A stretch of DNA of 34,676 bases from Streptomyces sp. MA5143a (GCF_900290235.1 NZ_OLMK01000093.1:1-34676), one strand, 5' to 3'. Shown: positions 1-9,198, counted from the stretch's first letter. Program-made: numbers and translations. Notes: generated from the sequence alone by a model not told the origin.

Positions 1-21
1 AACAACAGGCGCACCCCCGAA

Positions 22-984
22 CTATGAGGCGCCCTCCGTCAGGCCGGCGACCAGTTCGTCGGCCGCCCGGTAGGGGTCCAGCTCCCCCTCCACGATCCTC
101 TCCGCGAGAGCGGACAGGCGGCGGTCTCCGTGGAGGTCCCCGATCCGCTCCCGCAGCGCGGTCACCGCGATCGTCTCGACCTCGCGCGCGGCCCGGGCCC
201 GCCGCCGCTCCGCGAGCACCCCGCGCTCCTCCATCCACGCCCGGTGCTTCTCCAGCGCCTCGACGACCTCGTCGACGCCCTCGCTCCGCGCCGCGACCGT
301 CTTGACGATCGGCGGCCGCCAGTCCCCGGGGCCCCGCGTCTCGCCCAGCCCGAGCATGTGGTTCAGCTCGCGCGCGGTCGCGTCGGCGCCGTCCCGGTCG
401 GCCTTGTTGACGACGTAGACGTCACCGATCTCCAGGATCCCGGCCTTGGCCGCCTGGATGCCGTCGCCCATGCCGGGCGCCAGCAGCACCACGGACGTGT
501 CGGCCTGGGAGGCGATCTCCACCTCCGACTGGCCGACCCCGACCGTCTCGACCAGCACCACGTCGCAGCCCGCCGCGTCGAGGACGCGGATCGCCTGCGG
601 CGCCGCCCAGGCGAGGCCGCCGAGATGGCCGCGGGTCGCCATGGAGCGGATGTAGACACCGGGGTCGGAGGCGTGCTCCGACATCCGGACACGGTCGCCG
701 AGCAGCGCGCCCCCGGAGAACGGCGAGGACGGGTCCACCGCCAGGACGCCGACCCGCTTGCCGGCCTTCCGGTACGCGGTGACCAGCGCCGACGTGGACG
801 TGGACTTGCCCACGCCGGGCGATCCGGTCAGACCGACGACGTACGCCCCGCCGGTCAGCGGGGCCAGCGCCGCCATCACCTCGCGCAGTTGCGGGGACGC
901 CCCCTCCACCAGGGAGATCAGCCGGGCGACGGCACGCGGCCGCCCTTCCCTGGCCTGGGCCACCAGCGTGGGGACGTCCTGCAT
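22..984 (-). CDS. meaB: Methylmalonyl-CoA mutase-associated GTPase MeaB
   Basis: G3E-family P-loop GTPase of 320 aa. Family members bind adenosylcobalamin-dependent methylmalonyl-CoA mutase, gate loading of intact cofactor and protect or reactivate the mutase. Visible motifs are Walker A GSPGVGKS (about residues 54-61), the DPSSPFSGGALLGDR segment, ATRGHLGG, the switch-like VETVGVGQSE and the guanine-specificity motif NKAD. I place the start at the ATG at 984, which has GGAG five bases upstream. A GTG ten codons further upstream is in frame but has no ribosome binding site. The gene follows the thiolase with a 46-bp gap and is probably co-transcribed with it. The mutase is not in the window, but methylmalonyl-CoA epimerase is 1.4 kb away on the other strand. 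Family assignment is firm; the client mutase is inferred. Confidence 0.95.
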   Translation of the reverse strand: MQDVPTLVAQAREGRPRAVARLISLVEGASPQLREVMAALAPLTGGAYVVGLTGSPGVGKSTSTSALVTAYRKAGKRVGVLAVDPSSPFSGGALLGDRVRMSEHASDPGVYIRSMATRGHLGGLAWAAPQAIRVLDAAGCDVVLVETVGVGQSEVEIASQADTSVVLLAPGMGDGIQAAKAGILEIGDVYVVNKADRDGADATARELNHMLGLGETRGPGDWRPPIVKTVAARSEGVDEVVEALEKHRAWMEERGVLAERRRARAAREVETIAVTALRERIGDLHGDRRLSALAERIVEGELDPYRAADELVAGLTEGAS

Positions 985-1030
985 CACAGCTCCGTTCCGA
1001 ACAGCCACGTACACCTGGGAGGGGAAGGCC

Positions 1031-2233
1031 TCAGGCCTTGGGTACCCGCACGATCAGCGCGTCACCCTGACCGCCGCCGCCACACAGGGCGGCCGCGCCG
1101 ACGCCGCCGCCGCGCCGCCTCAGTTCCAGCGCGAGGTGGAGGACGAGACGGGCGCCGGACATGCCGATCGGGTGACCGAGGGCGATGGCCCCGCCGTTGA
1201 CATTCACCTTTTCCGGGGACACCCCGAGGTCCTTCATTGACTGGACGGCGACCGCCGCGAAGGCCTCGTTGATCTCGATGAGGTCGAGGTCCGCCACATC
1301 CAGGCCGTCCTTCTTCAGGGCGTGCTGGATCGCGTTGGACGGCTGCGACTGCAGCGAGTTGTCCGGCCCCGCCACGTTCCCGTGGGCGCCGATCTCGGCG
1401 AGCCACTGGAGGCCCAGCTCCTCGGCCTTCTCCTTGCTCATCACGACCACGGCCGCGGCACCGTCGGAGATCTGCGAGGCCGAGCCCGCGGTGATCGTGC
1501 CGTCCTTGGCGAACGCCGGGCGCAGCCTGCCCAGCGACTCCGTGGTGGTCTCGCCCCGGATGCCCTCGTCCTGGCTGAAGACGACCGGCTCGCCCTTGCG
1601 CTGCGGGATCTCCACGGGGGTGATCTCCGCATCGAAGATCCCGTTCTTCTGCGCGGCGGCCGCCCGCTGGTGGGACAGGGCGGAGAACTCGTCCTGCTCC
1701 GGCCGGAGGATGCCGAGCCGGGTGTTGTGCTTCTCGGTGGACTCGCCCATGGCGATCCCCTCGAAGGAGTCCGTCAGCCCGTCGTACGCCATCGCGTCGA
1801 GCATCTGGATCGCCCCGTACTTGTAGCCCTCACGGGACTTCGGCAGCAGGTGCGGGGCGTTGGTCATGGACTCCTGGCCACCGGCGACGACCACGTCGAA
1901 CTCGCCGGCGCGGATCAGCTGGTCGGCGAGGGCGATGGCGTCCAGACCCGACAGACACACCTTGTTGATGGTGAGGGCGGGCACGTTCATCGGGATGCCC
2001 GCCTTGACGGCGGCCTGGCGTGCCGGGATCTGCCCTGCCCCGGCCTGGAGCACCTGGCCCATGATCACGTACTGCACCTGGTCGCCACCGATCCCCGCAC
2101 GGTCGAGGGCGGCCTTGATCGCGAAGCCGCCGAGGTCGGCTCCGGAGAAGGACTTCAGCGAACCGAGCAACCGCCCCATGGGCGTACGCGCGCCCGCGAC
2201 GATCACCGAGGTCCTGCCGTTCGTTCCAGTCAT
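1031..2233 (-). CDS. Acetyl-CoA C-acetyltransferase (thiolase)
   Basis: Thiolase of 400 aa, the usual length for a type II (biosynthetic or acetoacetyl-CoA) enzyme that condenses two acetyl-CoA or cleaves acetoacetyl-CoA in the cytosol. The nucleophilic Cys is in NKVCLSGLDA (about residue 93), the active-site His is in GGAIALGHPIGMSGAR, and the second catalytic Cys is in ALCGGGGQGD near the C terminus. The ATG at 2233 is preferred because a GGAAGGGGA stretch lies upstream; the GTG at 2260 lacks a ribosome binding site. It is divergent from the epimerase gene and directly upstream of meaB. Substrate chain length cannot be read from the sequence, but the 3-hydroxybutyryl-CoA dehydrogenase elsewhere in the window fits short-chain acyl-CoA metabolism. 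Confidence 0.95.
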   Translation of the reverse strand: MTGTNGRTSVIVAGARTPMGRLLGSLKSFSGADLGGFAIKAALDRAGIGGDQVQYVIMGQVLQAGAGQIPARQAAVKAGIPMNVPALTINKVCLSGLDAIALADQLIRAGEFDVVVAGGQESMTNAPHLLPKSREGYKYGAIQMLDAMAYDGLTDSFEGIAMGESTEKHNTRLGILRPEQDEFSALSHQRAAAAQKNGIFDAEITPVEIPQRKGEPVVFSQDEGIRGETTTESLGRLRPAFAKDGTITAGSASQISDGAAAVVVMSKEKAEELGLQWLAEIGAHGNVAGPDNSLQSQPSNAIQHALKKDGLDVADLDLIEINEAFAAVAVQSMKDLGVSPEKVNVNGGAIALGHPIGMSGARLVLHLALELRRRGGGVGAAALCGGGGQGDALIVRVPKA

Positions 2234-2289
2234 GAGGTGCGATCCCCTTCCAGCCTGCACGGCCGAGGAGTGAACGAGGGTTTACTTCG

Positions 2290-2319
2290 AATGTACTGAG
2301 TGGCACTCCGTGCCGTCAC
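2290..2319 (-). promoter_or_regulatory. Candidate promoter for thiolase-meaB
   Basis: Reading the minus strand, GTGACG (complement of 2314-2319) and TACATT (complement of 2290-2295) are separated by 18 bases. This resembles a -35/-10 pair of the principal sigma factor HrdB and would give a leader of about 50 bases. Found by eye, with a 4/6 match at -35. Confidence 0.35.
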
Positions 2320-2381
2320 CCGGCGGTGAGTGTGATCGCTGGCACGTTGCGTAACGGCGCGAGGAGCGCTGCACTGACACC

Positions 2382-2822
2382 ATGCTGACGCGAATCGACC
2401 ACATCGGGATCGCCTGTTTCGACCTGGACAAGACCGTCGAGTTCTACCGTGCCACCTACGGCTTCGAGGTGTTCCACTCCGAGGTCAACGAGGAGCAGGG
2501 CGTGCGCGAGGCCATGCTGAAGATCAACAGCACGGACGACGGCGGTGCCTCCTACCTGCAACTCCTGGAGCCGACCCGCGAGGACTCCACCGTCGCCAAG
2601 TGGCTGGCGAAGAACGGCGAGGGGGTCCACCACATCGCCTTCGGTACGGCGGACGTGGACGCCGACGCCGCCTCGATCAAGGACAAGGGCGTACGCGTCC
2701 TGTACGAGGAGCCGCGACGCGGTTCCATGGGGTCACGGATCACGTTCCTGCATCCGAAGGATTGTCATGGAGTACTGACAGAACTGGTCACTTCGGCGCC
2801 GGTTGAGTCACCTGAGCACTGA
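2382..2822 (+). CDS. mce: Methylmalonyl-CoA epimerase
   Basis: VOC (glyoxalase/bleomycin-resistance fold) protein of 146 aa. It interconverts (2R)- and (2S)-methylmalonyl-CoA, linking propionyl-CoA carboxylation to the B12-dependent mutase and to succinyl-CoA. It opens with LTRIDHIGIACFDL and contains YLQLLEP, HHIAFG and LTELV. The His, Gln, His and Glu in these four segments match the metal-ligand pattern known for the Propionibacterium epimerase. The purine-rich GAGGAG at 2361-2366 is 15 bases from the ATG, farther than usual, but no other start fits the domain. It is divergent from thiolase-meaB, so epimerase and mutase chaperone sit back to back. Confidence 0.93.
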   Translation: MLTRIDHIGIACFDLDKTVEFYRATYGFEVFHSEVNEEQGVREAMLKINSTDDGGASYLQLLEPTREDSTVAKWLAKNGEGVHHIAFGTADVDADAASIKDKGVRVLYEEPRRGSMGSRITFLHPKDCHGVLTELVTSAPVESPEH

Positions 2823-2855
2823 CCCCCGTACATATGGGCCGGTAGGGTTGGGGGC

Positions 2856-2882
2856 GGCCGTCCCCTTCACCGGGCGACGGCC
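2856..2882 (+). terminator. Hairpin after the epimerase gene
   Basis: GGCCGTC (2856-2862) pairs with GACGGCC (2876-2882), and the loop holds further C-run/G-run pairing. It lies 34 bases after the epimerase stop and has no T-tract. Plausible Streptomyces-style terminator. Confidence 0.4.
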
Positions 2883-3065
2883 CGGGTCCTGCCGCCTTCC
2901 GACGACGGGACTCATGGGCCGGGGTCCAGGTTTCGGGGGACGAGGGTGAGGGCGGCAGCCCGTGCTCCGCCGTTGATCTGACACCATTCCCCGGGGGCCC
3001 CGTTCGCCGGTTGGACGGAGCTCGTTTGCCAGAGGTTGCGACCAGGGGACGGATGGGACCGCGCA

Positions 3066-6000
3066 GTGCGGGGCTACGAACGCCAGGAGCGAGAGCCGGC
3101 GGCTGACGTCGACCACCTCTCTCGGTTCGAGGCCGAGATGGATCGGCTGAAGACCGAGCGGGAGAAGGCGATCCAGCACGCCGAGGACCTCGGCTACCAG
3201 GTCGAGGTGCTGCGCGCCAAGCTGCACGAGGCGCGCCGCACCCTCATGTCCCGGCCCGCCTACGACGGCGCCGACCTCGGGTACCAGGCGGAGCAGATGC
3301 TGCGCCAGGCCCAGATGCAGGCCGACCAGCTGCGCGCCGACGCCGAGCGCGAGCTGAGCCAGGCCCGGGCGCAGACCCAGCGGATCCTCCAGGAGCACGC
3401 CGAGCAGGCCGCGCGCCTCCAGGCGGAGCTGCACCAGGAGGCGGTGACCCGCCGCCAGCAGCTCGACCAGGAGCTGTCCGAGCGCCGCCAGACCGTCGAG
3501 TCCCACGTCAACGAGAACGTGGCGTGGGCCGAGCAGCTGCGGGCCCGCTCCGAGCAGCAGGCCCGCCGGCTCGTCGACGAGTCCCGCGCCGAGGCCGAGC
3601 AGGCGCTGGCCGCCGCCCGCGCCGAGGCCGAGCGGCTCACCAACGAGGCCCGCCAGCGACTCCAGAGCGACTCCGAGGCCGCCCGCTCGGAGGCCGACCA
3701 GATCCTGCGCCGCGCCCGCGCCGAGGCCGAGCGGCTGCTGAACGCGGCGTCCACACAGGCCCAGGAGGCCACCGAGCACGCCGAGCAGCTGCGCTCCTCC
3801 TCCGCCACCGAGTCGGACAGCGCCCGCCGCCAGGCCGCCGAGCTGAGCCGGGCCGCCGAGCAGCGGATGTCGGAGGCGGAGACGGCGCTGCGCGAGGCGC
3901 GGGCCGAGGCGGAGAAGCTGGTCACCGAGGCCAAGGAGAACGCGGCCAAGGCCCTCTCCACCGCCGAGTCCACCAACGAGCAGCGCACCCGTACGGCCAA
4001 GGAGCAGGTCGCCCGGCTGGTCGAGGAGGCCACGAAGGACGCCGAGGCCACCAAGGCGGCCGCCGAGGAAGTCGTCGCGGACGCCAAGGCCGAGGCGGAG
4101 AAGCTGCTCGCGGAGGCGGCCGAGAAGGCCCGCTCGCTCACCGCGGAGGAGTCCGCCTCCCAGCTCGCCAAGACGGCCAAGACCGCCGAGGACGTGCTGA
4201 ACAAGGCGTCCGAGGACGCCCGCAGGACCACGAAGGCCGCCTCCGAGGAGGCCGACCGGATCCGCAAGGAGGCCGAGGCCGAGGCGGACCGGCTGCGGGC
4301 CGAGGCGCACGACCTCGCCGAGGAGCTCAAGGGCGCGGCGAAGGACGACACCAAGGAGTACCGCGCCAAGACCGTCGAGTTGCAGGAGGAGGCCCGCCGG
4401 CTGCGCGGCGAGGCCGAGCAGCTGCGGGCCGACGCGGTCGCGGAGGGCGAGCGGATCCGGTCCGAGGCCCGCCGTGAGGCCGTCCAGCAGATCGAGGAGG
4501 CGGCGAAGACCGCCGAGGAGCTGCTCTCCAAGGCGAAGGCGGACGCGGACGAGCTGCGGCAGACGGCCACCGCGGACAGCGAGAAGGTCCGCACCGAGGC
4601 CATCGAGCGCGCCTCGGCGCTGCGCCGCCAGGCCGAGGAGACGCTGGAGCGCACCCGCAAGGAGGCCGAGCGGCACCGCGCCGAGGCCGAGGAGCAGTCC
4701 GAGGAGCTGAAGGCCGACGCCGAGCGCGCCGTCCGTGAGCTGCGCGAGGAGGCCGAGCGGGGCATCGCGACCCGTGAGGCGGAGGCCGCCGAGGGGCTGG
4801 CGCGGCTGCACACGGACGCCGAGCAGCGGCTCACCTCCGCCGAGGAGGCGCTCACCGACGCCCGCGCGGAGGCCGAGCGGATCCGCCGCGAGGCCGCCGA
4901 GGAGGCCGACCGGCTGCGCACCGAGGCCGCCGAGCGCATCCGTACGCTCCAGGCGCAGGCCGAGGCCGAGGCCGAGCGGCTGCGGGACGAGGCCGCGGCG
5001 GACGCGTCCACCTCGCGGGCCGAGGGCGAGGCCGTCGCCGTGCGTCTGCGGTCGGAGGCCGCGGCCGAGGCGGAGCGGCTGAAGTCGGAGGCGCAGGACA
5101 CCGCGGACCGGGTGCGGGCGGAGGCGCAGGCCGCCGCGGAGCGGCTCGCCGCGGAGGCGTCGGAGACGCTGGCCGCCGCGCAGGAGGAGGCCGCCCGGCG
5201 CCGCCGCGAGGCCGAGGAACTGCTCGGCTCGGCCCGCCAGGAGGCGGACCAGGAGCGCCGGCGGGCCCGCGAGCAGAGCGAGGAGCTGCTGGCCTCGGCG
5301 CGCAAGCGCGTGGAGGAGGCCGAGACCGAGGCCGTACGGCTGGTCGAGGAGGCCGAGCGGCGGGCCACGGAGATGGTGTCGGCCGCCGAGCAGCACGCCC
5401 AGCAGGTGCGGGACTCCGTCGCCGGGCTGCACGAGCAGGCCCAGGAGGAGATCGCCGGGCTGCGCAACGCGGCGGAGCACGCGGCGGACCGTACGCGCCG
5501 GGAGGCCGAGGAGGAGGCGGACCGCGTCCGCGCCGACGCCTACGCGGAGCGGGAGCGGGCCACCGACGACGCCAACCGGGTGCGCCGTGAGGCCCGTGAG
5601 GAGACGGACGCGGCGAAGTCGCTCGCGGAGCGCACGGTCGCGGAGGCGATCGCCGAGGCGGAGCGGGTGCGTTCGGAGGCGTCCGAGCACGCCCAGCGGG
5701 TCCGTACGGAGGCCTCGGACACCATCGCGCGGGCCGACCAGGACGCCACACGCACCCGCGCCGAGGCCCGTGAGGACGCCAACCGCATCCGGTCGGACGC
5801 GGCGACGCAGGCCGACACCCTCATCACCGAGGTGACCGCCGAGGCGGAGCGGCTGACGCGGGAGACCAACGAGGAGGCCGAGCGGGTCCGGGCGGAGTCC
5901 GTCGCCCAGGCCGAGCAGCTGATCTCCGACGCGACCGACGAGGCGGAGCGGCTGCGGGCCGAGGCAGCGGAGACGGTCGGTTCCGCGCGGCAGCACGCGG

Positions 6001-6914
6001 AGCGGGTCCGGCAGGACGCCGAGCGGGTCAGGTCCGAGGCGGAGGCCGAGGCCGAGCGGCTCACGTCGGCCGCCCGCGACGAGGCCGACCGCACACTCGA
6101 CGAGGCCCGCAAGGACGCCAACAAGCGGCGCTCGGAGGCCGCCGAGCAGGTCGACACGCTCATCACGGAGACCGCGGCGGAGGCCGACAAGCTGCTCGCT
6201 GAGGCGCAGAAGCAGGCGCTGAAGACCACCGCGGACGCCGAGGCGCAGGCCGACTCCATGGTGGGCGCGGCCCGCACGGAGGCGGACCGGCTGCTCTCCA
6301 CGGCCACCGTCGAGGGCAACACCACGGTGGAGAAGGCCCGTCAGGACGCCGACGAGCTGCTGGTCGGCGCGCGCCGGGACGCGACCGCCATAAGGGAGCG
6401 GGCGGAGGAACTGCGCGAGCGGATCACGTCGGAGATCGAGGCGCTGCACGAGCGCGCCCGCCGTGAGTCGGCCGAGACGATGAAATCCGCCGGCGATCGT
6501 TGCGACGCGCTGATCAAGGCCGCCGAGGAGCAGTTGGAGAAGGCGCAGACGAAGGCCAAGGAGATCGTTTCCGAGGCGAACTCCGAGGCGGGCAAGGTGC
6601 GTATCGCCGCCGTGAAGAAGGCCGAGGGTCTTCTGAAGGAGGCGGAGCAGAAGAAGTCGACGCTCGTCCGTGAGGCCGAGGAACTGAAGGCCGAGGCGAT
6701 CCGCGAGGCCCGCCGTACGGTCGAGGAGGGCAAGCGGGAACTCGAGGTGCTGGTCCGGCGCCGCGAGGACATCAATGCGGAGATCTCCCGTGTCCAGGAC
6801 GTCCTGGAGGCGTTGGAGTCTTTTGAGGCCCCGTCGGGCGGCAAGGACGGTGGAGTCAAGGCGGGTGCCACGGCGGGTGCTACCCGATCGAGTGGCAAGT
6901 CGTCAGACGGCTAG
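3066..6914 (+). CDS. scy: Scy, polar-growth coiled-coil scaffold
   Basis: Very long coiled-coil protein, about 1282 aa from the GTG at 3066. In Streptomyces, Scy gathers at hyphal tips, interacts with DivIVA, FilP and ParA, and organises the tip complex for polar growth and branching. The N terminus (VRGYERQEREPAADVDHL) and the segment around FEAEMDRLKTEREKA match Scy as I remember it. After about residue 80 almost the whole protein is Ala/Glu/Arg-rich helix with recurring blocks such as AEAERLR, EEADRIR and RAEAEE, in the manner of the long-period Scy repeat. The last 40 residues are Gly/Lys/Ser-rich and probably disordered. A TTG at 3036 could extend the N terminus by ten residues, but the GTG is favoured by the purine-rich GGGGAC and GGGA just upstream. 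filP follows 234 bp later on the same strand. Confidence 0.95.
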   Translation: MRGYERQEREPAADVDHLSRFEAEMDRLKTEREKAIQHAEDLGYQVEVLRAKLHEARRTLMSRPAYDGADLGYQAEQMLRQAQMQADQLRADAERELSQARAQTQRILQEHAEQAARLQAELHQEAVTRRQQLDQELSERRQTVESHVNENVAWAEQLRARSEQQARRLVDESRAEAEQALAAARAEAERLTNEARQRLQSDSEAARSEADQILRRARAEAERLLNAASTQAQEATEHAEQLRSSSATESDSARRQAAELSRAAEQRMSEAETALREARAEAEKLVTEAKENAAKALSTAESTNEQRTRTAKEQVARLVEEATKDAEATKAAAEEVVADAKAEAEKLLAEAAEKARSLTAEESASQLAKTAKTAEDVLNKASEDARRTTKAASEEADRIRKEAEAEADRLRAEAHDLAEELKGAAKDDTKEYRAKTVELQEEARRLRGEAEQLRADAVAEGERIRSEARREAVQQIEEAAKTAEELLSKAKADADELRQTATADSEKVRTEAIERASALRRQAEETLERTRKEAERHRAEAEEQSEELKADAERAVRELREEAERGIATREAEAAEGLARLHTDAEQRLTSAEEALTDARAEAERIRREAAEEADRLRTEAAERIRTLQAQAEAEAERLRDEAAADASTSRAEGEAVAVRLRSEAAAEAERLKSEAQDTADRVRAEAQAAAERLAAEASETLAAAQEEAARRRREAEELLGSARQEADQERRRAREQSEELLASARKRVEEAETEAVRLVEEAERRATEMVSAAEQHAQQVRDSVAGLHEQAQEEIAGLRNAAEHAADRTRREAEEEADRVRADAYAERERATDDANRVRREAREETDAAKSLAERTVAEAIAEAERVRSEASEHAQRVRTEASDTIARADQDATRTRAEAREDANRIRSDAATQADTLITEVTAEAERLTRETNEEAERVRAESVAQAEQLISDATDEAERLRAEAAETVGSARQHAERVRQDAERVRSEAEAEAERLTSAARDEADRTLDEARKDANKRRSEAAEQVDTLITETAAEADKLLAEAQKQALKTTADAEAQADSMVGAARTEADRLLSTATVEGNTTVEKARQDADELLVGARRDATAIRERAEELRERITSEIEALHERARRESAETMKSAGDRCDALIKAAEEQLEKAQTKAKEIVSEANSEAGKVRIAAVKKAEGLLKEAEQKKSTLVREAEELKAEAIREARRTVEEGKRELEVLVRRREDINAEISRVQDVLEALESFEAPSGGKDGGVKAGATAGATRSSGKSSDG

Positions 6915-7078
6915 CGGAGTCGGGCTGTTGCGGGTATGGTCCCGCACCGCTCGGCCACCAGACACTCATTTGTGTCCTTCCTGTGCTCGCCAGGGCCTTG
7001 ATGCAAAGGTTCTGGCAAGTATTCCGATGGTCGGCCACTCAAAAGGGGTGTCATTCTCCAGATCAAACGTGCATCCGC

Positions 7079-7108
7079 TCGATGACACGCCGCTTCGCCC
7101 CCTAGGAT
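7079..7108 (+). promoter_or_regulatory. Candidate filP promoter
   Basis: TAGGAT at 7103-7108 is a good -10 match. TCGATG at 7079-7084, 18 bases upstream, is a weak -35. Transcription would start about 35 bases before the filP ATG. The rest of the 234-bp scy-filP spacer shows no gene. Confidence 0.35.
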
Positions 7109-7148
7109 TCCACCTATCACCTCACCGGTCTCATTCGACAGGAACCCC

Positions 7149-8087
7149 ATGAGCGACACTTCCCCCTACGGCTTCGAGCTTGTGCGGCGTGGATACGACC
7201 GCGCTCAGGTGGACGAACGTATCTCCAAGCTCGTCTCCGACCGTGACTCCGCTCTCGCCCGCATCACCGCCCTCGAGAAGCGCATCGAGGAGCTCCACCT
7301 CGAGACGCAGAACGCCCAGGCCGCGGTCACCGACGCCGAGCCGTCCTACGCCGGTCTCGGCGCCCGCGTCGAGAAGATCCTCCGCCTCGCCGAGGAGGAG
7401 GCGAAGGACCTGCGCGAGGAGGCCCGCCGCGCCGCCGAGCAGCACCGCGAGCTCGCCGAGTCGGCGGCCCAGCAGGTGCGCAACGACGCCGAGTCGTTCG
7501 CCGCGGAGCGCAAGGCCAAGGCGGAGGACGAGGGCGTCCGGATCGTCGAGAAGGCCAAGAGCGACGCTTCGCAGCTGCGTGCCGAGGCGCAGAAGGACGC
7601 GCAGTCGAAGCGCGAGGAGGCGGACGCCCTCTTCGAGGAGACCCGCGCCAAGGCCGCCCAGGCCGCCGCCGACTTCGAGACGAACCTCGCCAAGCGGCGT
7701 GAGCAGTCCGAGCGTGACCTGGCCTCGCGCCAGCAGAAGGCCGAGAAGCGCCTCGCGGAGATCGAGCACCGCGCGGAGCAGCTCCGTCTGGAGGCGGAGA
7801 AGCTGCGCACCGACGCCGAGCGCCGCGCCCGCCAGACGGTGGAGACCGCGCAGCGTCAGGCCGAGGACATCGTCGCGGACGCGAACGCCAAGGCCGACCG
7901 GATCCGTTCGGAATCCGAGCGCGAGCTGGCGGCGCTCACCAACCGCCGCGACTCCATCAACGCCCAGCTGACGAACGTGCGCGAGATGCTGGCGACGCTC
8001 ACGGGTGCGGCCGTCGCCGCGGCGGGCACGCCGGTGACCGACGACGAGCCGATCTCCCGGGGTGTTCCGGCGCAGCAGACCCGGTAA
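7149..8087 (+). CDS. filP: FilP, intermediate-filament-like coiled-coil protein
   Basis: Coiled-coil protein of 312 aa, close to the roughly 310 aa known for FilP. FilP polymerises into a cytoskeletal network behind the growing tip, contributes to hyphal rigidity and interacts with DivIVA and Scy. The N-terminal segment YGFELVRRGYDRAQVDERI is a DivIVA-like motif. From about residue 20 to 290 the sequence is mostly continuous heptad-type helix rich in Ala, Glu, Arg and Lys, with a short non-coiled interval around PSYAGLG (about residues 65-71). The tail is short and unstructured. The start is an ATG with AGGAA five bases upstream. Its position right after scy is the standard Streptomyces arrangement. 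Confidence 0.95.
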   Translation: MSDTSPYGFELVRRGYDRAQVDERISKLVSDRDSALARITALEKRIEELHLETQNAQAAVTDAEPSYAGLGARVEKILRLAEEEAKDLREEARRAAEQHRELAESAAQQVRNDAESFAAERKAKAEDEGVRIVEKAKSDASQLRAEAQKDAQSKREEADALFEETRAKAAQAAADFETNLAKRREQSERDLASRQQKAEKRLAEIEHRAEQLRLEAEKLRTDAERRARQTVETAQRQAEDIVADANAKADRIRSESERELAALTNRRDSINAQLTNVREMLATLTGAAVAAAGTPVTDDEPISRGVPAQQTR

Positions 8088-8122
8088 CACCGCTGTGTGA
8101 CGGCGTCGGCCGTGGGTTCTTG

Positions 8123-8156
8123 AGGGCCCGCGTCCCCTACGGGGGGTGCGGGCCCT
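8123..8156 (+). terminator. Strong hairpin after filP
   Basis: AGGGCCCGC (8123-8131) pairs perfectly with GCGGGCCCT (8148-8156). The inner part adds CCCC/GGGG pairing around TAC. It lies 36 bases after the filP stop and is followed by only a short T pair, as is common for Streptomyces terminators. Confidence 0.75.
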
Positions 8157-8221
8157 TCGGTGTGTCCTGGGTGGGTCTTCGGTGTGGGGGTGCCCCGGTG
8201 GCAGGTGTCCCGGACCCGTCC

Positions 8222-8233
8222 TAGCGTGGCCGC
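8222..8233 (+). promoter_or_regulatory. Candidate leaderless promoter of the first ABC ATPase
   Basis: TAGCGT (8222-8227) fits the TANNNT -10 pattern and is only six bases from the ATG at 8234. No ribosome binding site is present. Transcription would begin at or next to the A of ATG. The same spacing recurs at several other genes in the window. The -35 is poor. Confidence 0.5.
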
Positions 8234-9196
8234 ATGATCGAGCTCGAGGGGCTGACCAAGCGGTACGGGGAGAAGGTGGCCGTCAACAACCTCTCCTTCG
8301 CGGTCAGGCCCGGCATGGTGACGGGCTTTCTCGGCCCGAACGGGGCGGGGAAGTCGACGACGATGCGGATGATCCTCGGACTCGACCGGCCGACCGCGGG
8401 GGACGTGCGGATCGACGGCACGCACTACGACCGGCTCAAGGATCCGCTGACGTACATCGGCGCGCTGCTCGACGCCAAGGCCGTGCACGGCGGGCGGAGC
8501 GCGTTCAACCATCTGCTGTGCCTCGCGCAGAGCAACGGGATCCCCCGGGCGCGGGTGCACGAGGTGCTGGACACGGTGGGGCTCACCCCGGTCGCACGGA
8601 AGAAGGCGAAGGGCTTCTCCCTCGGCATGGGCCAGCGGCTCGGCATCGCGGGCGCCCTCCTCGGCGACCCGCGGATTTTGATGTTCGACGAGCCGGTCAA
8701 CGGACTCGACCCCGAGGGCATCCACTGGATCCGCACCCTGATGAAGTCGCTGGCCGCCGAGGGCCGGACGGTGTTCGTGTCGTCCCACCTGATGAGCGAG
8801 ATGGCCCTGACCGCCGAGCACCTGGTCGTGATCGGGCAGGGGCGGCTGCTCGCCGACACCTCCATGGCCGACTTCATCCAGCGGAACTCCCGCGCGTACG
8901 TGCGCGTCCGCACCCCGCAGCCCGAGCAGTTGTCCGATGTGCTGGCGGCGGCCGGGATCACCGTCGTGCGGACGGGTGACGGCGCGTTCGAGGTGGACGG
9001 CGGCAAGGCCGAGCACATCGGGGAGCTGGCGGCCCGGCACCGGGTCGTCCTGCACGAGCTGAGCCCGCAGCAGGCCTCGCTGGAGGAGGCGTTCATGCGG
9101 CTGACGGCCGAGTCGGTGGAGTACCACGCCCACTCCCAGGCCGGGGCCGCCCCCGCGGCCCCGGCGTGGGGCGAGGGCTGGAAGGGAGAGGGCTGA
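8234..9196 (+). CDS. ABC transporter ATP-binding protein (module 1)
   Basis: Nucleotide-binding subunit of 320 aa for an ABC-2-type exporter of the BcrA/CcmA-like group. Walker A is GPNGAGKSTT (about residues 34-43). The signature position reads FSLGMGQRL instead of the textbook LSGGQ. Walker B is ILMFDEPVNGLDPEG, and the H-loop lies in VFVSSHLMSE. After about residue 225 there is a regulatory tail ending in LSPQQASLEEAFMRL, a feature typical of this group. The permease starts two bases after the stop. It is a close paralogue of the ATPase at 10144-11403, so the two modules probably arose by tandem duplication. Substrate unknown. Confidence 0.92.
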   Translation: MIELEGLTKRYGEKVAVNNLSFAVRPGMVTGFLGPNGAGKSTTMRMILGLDRPTAGDVRIDGTHYDRLKDPLTYIGALLDAKAVHGGRSAFNHLLCLAQSNGIPRARVHEVLDTVGLTPVARKKAKGFSLGMGQRLGIAGALLGDPRILMFDEPVNGLDPEGIHWIRTLMKSLAAEGRTVFVSSHLMSEMALTAEHLVVIGQGRLLADTSMADFIQRNSRAYVRVRTPQPEQLSDVLAAAGITVVRTGDGAFEVDGGKAEHIGELAARHRVVLHELSPQQASLEEAFMRLTAESVEYHAHSQAGAAPAAPAWGEGWKGEG

Positions 9197-9198
9197 GC

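Noticed and set aside
130..1200. Long plus-strand open frame opposite meaB and the thiolase start
   Set aside because: Arg/Pro/Gly-rich translation with no domain, fully antisense to a certain gene; an effect of high GC at third codon positions.
3036..3065. TTG start adding ten residues to Scy
   Set aside because: The GTG at 3066 fits the remembered N terminus and has a better-placed purine-rich site, though the TTG cannot be fully excluded.
2808..6449. 1213-codon minus-strand open frame opposite scy
   Set aside because: It mirrors the repeat of scy in another frame (Leu/Gly/Arg-rich) and has no ribosome site or domain.
8625..8640. ABC signature FSLGMGQR as a sign of a broken ATPase
   Set aside because: The same form occurs in the paralogue and is normal for this exporter group; Walker A, Walker B and the H-loop are intact.
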